DNA of 64,000 nucleotides from Tillus elongatus (Eukaryota; Arthropoda; Insecta; Coleoptera; Cleridae), in the NCBI GenBank assembly GCA_964006375.1, contig OZ023265.1, positions 158,918,118 to 158,982,117 on the forward strand, in the 5' to 3' direction. Below the pieces are notes generated by a model, which worked only from the letters and a program-made list of their open reading frames with translations, made no database searches and had not been told where the DNA came from. Of this stretch, positions 58,511-64,000 are shown piece after piece. A program made the position numbers and the translations under genes. The number at the start of each line of letters is the position of its first letter. Position 1 is the stretch's first letter.

Positions 58511-59325
58511 GAATATAAAAAGTAAGTGTGAGCGGAAAGTGCGAAAGAAACAGCTTAGTTGGACCTCTTTAAGCTGCCTTTATTCCATTTTGCAGCTATA
58601 CCACAGCATAATCAATATTATGCCGTGGCTTTACCTCCTTATAATCTTGTTTACCGCGCGCAGAACCTCTATATTCACCGCAGGTCCCGTAACTTTCTCA
58701 GGGGTTGTTCCAAAGGAATTTTTATTGTTTACATTGTTCTTGTTTATGCATTGATGGTGATTGTAGGCATCGGGAGGGGAAGAAGCACTCCGCGACGAAG
58801 CAGCAAACCAAGATTTACAATTTATGTTTAAATTGTTCTCATTTCATTTTAGAAACGTTTTGTTTTTCCAAAAATGATTTTGAGGTTGCCCTGTTTGTCA
58901 GTCCTACATAGTAAGCTGCAATATTTTATCATTTTCAAAAAGTATGAATACAGCAACCGTCTAATAGGAACTCGTAAAGAATCACCCTTATAGTGGCAAC
59001 AATGTACCATATTTCATCAAAAGAACTTTATTGTTTGGAGATATACAAAAATTACCGAAAATAATTTTAAATGGTTCCGAAAAAACTGTTTTCTTCGCCA
59101 ACGAACCAATTTTTTTCTTACAAACATGACACTAAAAGTAGGATTACCAAAAAAAAACCACAAAAATAATAACAAATAACTATGCTCTAGATACGTATTT
59201 CGACACCGAAGTTGTCTTCGCTAAACTGTTTATTTTTGTGGTTTTTGGGGTGATTATACTTTCCGTTTCAGTTTCTTTCCACAGTACCCAATGTCAGTTT
59301 TTTGCCTTTCTAAAATAAAAAAGGG
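58511..59325. other. Unassigned stretch
   Basis: Near 58684 'aggtcccgtaactttctcagg' is the inverted form of the array word 'gttacgggacc', so part is repeat-derived. ORFs here (58539-58831) have no domain I recognise. A word near 59199-59232 ('gatacgtatttcgacaccg') resembles Penelope-type ends. Confidence 0.4.
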
Positions 59326-59866
59326 CCTGGGTGCAGCAAGTATGTTATGGTAGACAATTTTCGTAGAAATATTTTAAATCCCATAGCTCAATAAATTTCC
59401 CATTAAGCTAGAATCTGCTATCTTGAACCATAGTAACACCTATGTAAACGCACCGTGGGTACTAAATCAAAAAAAAATAACATAATGAGCTTCGCGGATA
59501 ACTACAAATTTGTTTTAAAAAAACCTTTTTTGTTGTCTATTGTTTGCAAAAACTGGTTGGGTTGACTAAAACTAAGCCATCCAAGCAATTAATAAGGAAA
59601 ATACCTGTCATATTTATAGACAGGTACATTCCCTTTGTAAATAATTCATTTTTTTCTGAAAAACTTTTGTCACTTTAATGAAATTTGTAACACATTTTTT
59701 TAAAGACACTTGCAGCTCACCTCGTACATTTGTCTTTATATAGAATATAGTAGGTACCTACCTGCCAAATTTCAAATTAACTCCTTTAAGAGGAATTGAG
59801 TTACGACGATTTGAAAATATTTTATGAAAATTTGCTAGCATAACGTACTTGCTGCATCAAGACCTC
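59326..59866. mobile_element. HINE-related unit with hairpins at both ends
   Basis: Reversed 3'-type end near 59332 ('gtgcagcaagtatgttatgg') and a forward 3'-type end near 59845 ('gcataacgtacttgctgcat') bound a divergent variant body. Such double-3'-end units are common in the window. Confidence 0.55.
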
Positions 59867-60299
59867 TAATTAATTAGTTAATGCTTCATTTATGCTTAAA
59901 TGAGTGATTTGAATAACGTTTTATTTTAATTTAAATAAGATAAAATATTGCAAACAGCATAAATATTATTCAGAAACTATAGTTTTACTGTTATATAAAT
60001 TACTAATTGTTTTTTTTTTCTTTTGAAAAAAAAGTTTTAAACTGTCACTTCCGTGATGTCATTTTAGAAGACAACTGTTTTGATCAATTGCCTATCGTTG
60101 AAGGTGAAACTATTAATCATTATTTGACAGCTTATGTATTAAAGATAACGCTACTCCAAATGGAAAAAATTTAACAGAATAACATTTATTTCTTTTCCGC
60201 CTTTAAACTCGTTGTCAAAAATTATGTATACAGTCAGTGTGGAAAAGCCAAAGAGAATAAATTCAGTATTTCGATTATTCTGCGACCATAAAAAACTAA
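59867..60299. other. Non-repetitive stretch
   Basis: AT-rich, no recognised gene. Confidence 0.4.
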
Positions 60300-60933
<634 letters not shown>

Positions 60934-61094
60934 AATATAAGGGTTGTTATCACCACCCTTAAGGGGTTGACGTGAAAACGTTGAGTTTTATGTCAAAACA
61001 TGTCCCCCTCAATATCAAAATTGACGTATTCCAGCTTTTCTTAAAAAAAATTATCTGGACGCAAATCGGTCTGTTTCGTTTTCAATGCGCCAGC

Positions 61095-61097
<3 letters not shown>
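60934..61097. mobile_element. Solo terminal arm of family 1 mariner
   Basis: Matches the outer ~165 bp of the arms of B, D, E and F ('aaatataagggttgttatc' to 'caatgcgcca'), ending at a (TA)n tract as the complete elements do. No second arm or transposase is attached, so this is a deletion product. Confidence 0.8.

Positions 61098-61162
<65 letters not shown>
61098..61162. repeat. (TA)n microsatellite
   Basis: TA tract between the solo mariner arm and a HINE 5' segment. Confidence 0.95.
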
Positions 61163-61166
<4 letters not shown>

Positions 61167-61650
61167 ATATAAACATATAAAAATTAAAACTGACCCCGCA
61201 CCATCGACGCCTCTCTATTAGTGAACTTTTTAAAATAAAAATTCACTAAAAATCTTAAATAGGTAGCGGGAGCTTGTGATGCCTTCTTTGAAAGATCTCT
61301 TCATTCTCAATTCAAAAATGCCATGGTCATAAAATTTATTGCAAAACTTAATAGTACCAAAATTTCAGGACGCAGCAAGTGCGTTATAGTATGGAATTTT
61401 CATAAGAATTGTACACTATCAGTAAGATATATTATTAAAGCTAATTCTTTAAGTTTAAATGGACCTTGGAGATCGGTTTTAGAGTTCCAGTTAGCGATTA
61501 TTTAAAAAGAATTACTTTATATGGAGCTAAAACATTAAAATTTGGTCTTATATATAATATGTAAGTACTGCAAGTGTCTCTAAAAAAATTGTGTTACAAA
61601 TTTCATTAAAGTTACAAAAGTTTTTCAGAAAAAAAAAATATTTACAAAGG
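61163..61650 (-). mobile_element. HINE-like 5' end and adjoining variant fragment
   Basis: 61163-61255 is a 5' end in reverse (hairpin 'gtgaactttttaaaat…attcac') like that at 200-240. 61365-61650 is the variant body with reversed hairpin shared with 23495-23875. About 110 unrelated bases separate them. Confidence 0.55.
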
Positions 61651-61739
61651 GAATGTACCTGTCAAATTATAAATATGGCAGGCATTTTTCCTTATTAATT
61701 GGTTGGATGGTTTTGTTTTAGTCAACCCATCCAGTTTTC

Positions 61740-62267
61740 GAAAAAAACTAATTTTCCTGGCCAACGAACCTTATAGGTTAATAGCAAATTGAGCTATTCA
61801 AATTTGAAGCATTTAATAAAAATTCGCTACCATAACGCACTTGCTGCGTCCCGATTTTTTTTTTATAAACATGCATTATAATTACGTGGTCGAAATTCGA
61901 TATATTAGGGGTCAGCTCAGAAATGGCGCTGACCGGGGGAATCCGGCTATCTAATTAAAACAAAGCATTGTTTAATCTATTTGGACTGAGCAGATTTTAA
62001 TAAAAATTCGCTACCATAACGCACTTGCTGCAACCCGAATTCCGTTTGTTACAACCAAGCATTATAATTGCGTGGTCGAAATTAGATACATTAATGGTCA
62101 GCTCAGAACTGGCACGAACCGGGAAATCCGACTATCTAATTAAAACAAAGCATCGTTTAATTCGGTTCCAGGGGTCCTAAATAGCGCTCATTTGTCAAAT
62201 TTTTCTCAAAATTTAAAAATCGCGATCTCCTCAAGGGTGAACTTTTTTTAACAAAATTCACTAAAGC
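61740..62267 (-). mobile_element. HINE-like element with 184-bp tandem units
   Basis: Two units begin 'gctaccataacgcacttgct' at 61826 and 62010 and share 'gcgtggtcgaaatt' and 'tctaattaaaacaaagcat'. They are the reverse of the units at 55128-55456. A conserved 5' block and end hairpin follow near 62225-62265. No (AT)n tract. Confidence 0.65.
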
Positions 62268-62349
62268 GCGTATTTCATGCTATGATTATTATATAAGGAT
62301 CGCTATAGGGTTATTCGTATCAAGAATAATTTTCGGCTGCAAAAGTAAA

Positions 62350-63751
62350 CAGTCTGGACGCAGCAAGTGCGTTATGGAAGTGAATTTTCGTAAAAATGTT
62401 TTTAATAGCAAATATGTCTTTTTAAATGTAAACAGGCACCAATATGTTTACCGGTTTAACCTATATAGTAGAAACAATATACCATATTTTTTCAAAATAA
62501 CTTATTGTTTGAAAATGTACAAAAATTTTCCGAAAATAACCTTAAAATGTTTCCGAGAAAACTGGTTTCGTAGACAACGAACCTTAGGTTAATAGCAAAT
62601 TGAGTTATTAAAATTTAAAGCATTTAATGAAAATTCGATACCAAAACGCACTTACTGCGTCTCGATTTTTTTTCTTACAAACATGCATCATGTTTCGATA
62701 AAAAATGCAAAAATGCAATACTAGGAGGGATGTTCGAAAACAAATTGTATCACCAACGACTTATGGGCCAGCCTGTGATTGTCAAAATAATTTTATAAGA
62801 TGCAGATTAAGACACCCTATAATTAACGCGTACAATTTTTTCTCGTATCTTGTATCATAACAATTATATTTAGCTTTACCGTAGAAATGCGTCACCCTGT
62901 ATATATGAAACCAAACGCGGATATGGCTTCTAGGGGGCCTAGTTTGCACTCATTTGAATAAATCTTTTTAAAATTCAAACGTCGCGGTCCCCTCATTAAC
63001 GAATTCTTTTTGCAAAAATTAGCTAAAAATTATAGACCGTTAAACCACAAGCTCAACTAAAACTACTGCCAAAGCATGAAAGGGAAATATTTTAATAAAA
63101 TGAAGGACAATGACGATTGAAGCTAAAACTTAAGGGTGTGCAGAACACTCTTCATGCGACATTTTCTTTACATAACCCGTATATGTTTCAGGTTCTTTGC
63201 CTAAATGTTGTCAATTTAGACGTTTCAAATCGCGTCGGACGCTTTGAGGAAAACCCCATTATATAACTTTTTTGTCGTTTAGCTTACAGACCGATAAACC
63301 ATAAACTTCACTAAACCTACAGCGAAAGCATCAACTTACTAAACCGACAGCCAAAACATCAGAGAAAGGGTCTATTTGAAATGAATTTTCTGTAAATATT
63401 TTAGTAAAATGAGGCCAATGGGGGTTGAATCTGAAACTTAAAGGATCGCAAAACACTCTTCTTGCAACATTTTCTTTTCAAAATCCATATTTGTTTCACG
63501 TTCTTTGCCTAAACATTGCCAATTTTGGCGTTTAAAATTGCGAGTTTGCGTTTTGAGGAAAATTTCAAAATTGGTTTATTTAACTGCCCACAACTTCTTT
63601 GTCTTTAAAGCGATATACCTAAATTTTGGTACATGGTTCACTCTTTATAATACAAACGCGCGTGCCAAATTTGGTTGCCCTTACTTTGTTATTTTTGGAG
63701 ATATTATTTTCGAAAGAAAACACAGAATTTTCCGGGAAAAACTGGGCCGCT

Positions 63752-63847
<96 letters not shown>

Positions 63848-63970
63848 TAAAACTGTCCCCGGATATGTGTTCTAGGGGGCCTAATTAGCGCTCATTTGAA
63901 GAAATTTTTTCAAAATTGAAAAGTGGTCTCCACGTTAGTCAATTTTTTTAAAAGAAAGTTCACTAAAAAT
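62350..63970 (-). mobile_element. HINE-like element, complete extra-long form (reference)
   Basis: About 1.62 kb without a foreign insertion. From the left: reversed 3' end hairpin (62355), 305-bp terminal unit ending in a second hairpin (near 62655), 'aaatgcgtcaccctgtatata' (62885-62905), an internal 5'-type block (62960-63010), long-form body, (AT)n at 63755-63843, and the 5' end hairpin near 63935-63968. It contains no ORF of note. Confidence 0.75.
63755..63843. repeat. (AT)n microsatellite inside HINE
   Basis: AT tract preceded by a deletion of the usual 'gagttatcggtgtgat' block. Confidence 0.95.
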
Positions 63971-64000
63971 CAATGGCAATCTCACAGTCAAGGTGACTAC

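Noticed and set aside
58539..58831. Overlapping ORFs of 71 and 90 codons, one hydrophobic
   Set aside because: Part of the sequence is an inverted copy of the HINE/MITE array word, frames overlap, and no domain is recognised.
59199..59236. Hammerhead-like word with GAAA and palindromic TACGTA on the minus strand
   Set aside because: The core reads CGAAGA without the required CTGA, and stem I does not pair. At best a decayed Penelope-type end.

Overview
The window looks like intergenic, repeat-saturated DNA from an insect; a beetle is my best guess, from the DUF4817-type mariner transposases, but this is inference. It is very AT-rich, with about 30 long (AT)n tracts. I recognise no intact host gene. 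Almost every recognisable protein is a broken transposase, reverse transcriptase or gag/pol relic.

The dominant component is one family of non-autonomous elements that I read as Helentron-type (HINE-like). The 5' end is TTTTTAGTGAATTTTC, which also folds as a hairpin. The same 12-mer returns inverted near the 3' end (GAAAATTCACTA), followed by a terminal hairpin (ACGCA-CTTGC-TGCGT) and a T-run. Most copies carry an internal (AT)n tract. The copy at 10908-11766 splits a LINE reading frame and so fixes both ends. Short (about 0.6-0.85 kb), long (about 1.3-1.5 kb) and extra-long (about 1.6 kb) forms occur on both strands and nest inside one another.

Six IS630/Tc1/mariner elements with long terminal inverted repeats (A-F) make up the second layer. 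Five sit directly in (TA)n tracts, and at least three of those tracts belong to HINE copies. Four (B, D, E, F) are one family; C and A represent two more. Their transposases share a D-D-41-D spacing and all are broken, C by a single frameshift.

Other residents: a jockey/CR1-like LINE (10108-12225, minus) and three smaller LINE relics; a deleted Ty3/gypsy-like retrotransposon (46591-49139, minus); mariner C-terminal relics at 12632-12787 and 25778-25977; a tRNA-derived SINE (54092-54304 and 29600-29840); foldback elements at 22048-22245 and 18803-20822.

The most interesting system is a repeat with a monomer of 306-323 bp at 28322-29075, 44757-45133 and 56184-56848. It carries type I hammerhead ribozyme motifs (CTGACGA core, stem II, GAAA, very short palindromic stem III, GTC cleavage site, paired stem I). 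Three copies keep the core and three are decayed. Ribozyme-bounded head-to-tail monomers are the organisation described for metazoan retrozymes. A second, Penelope-type hammerhead-like motif lies at 45220-45266.
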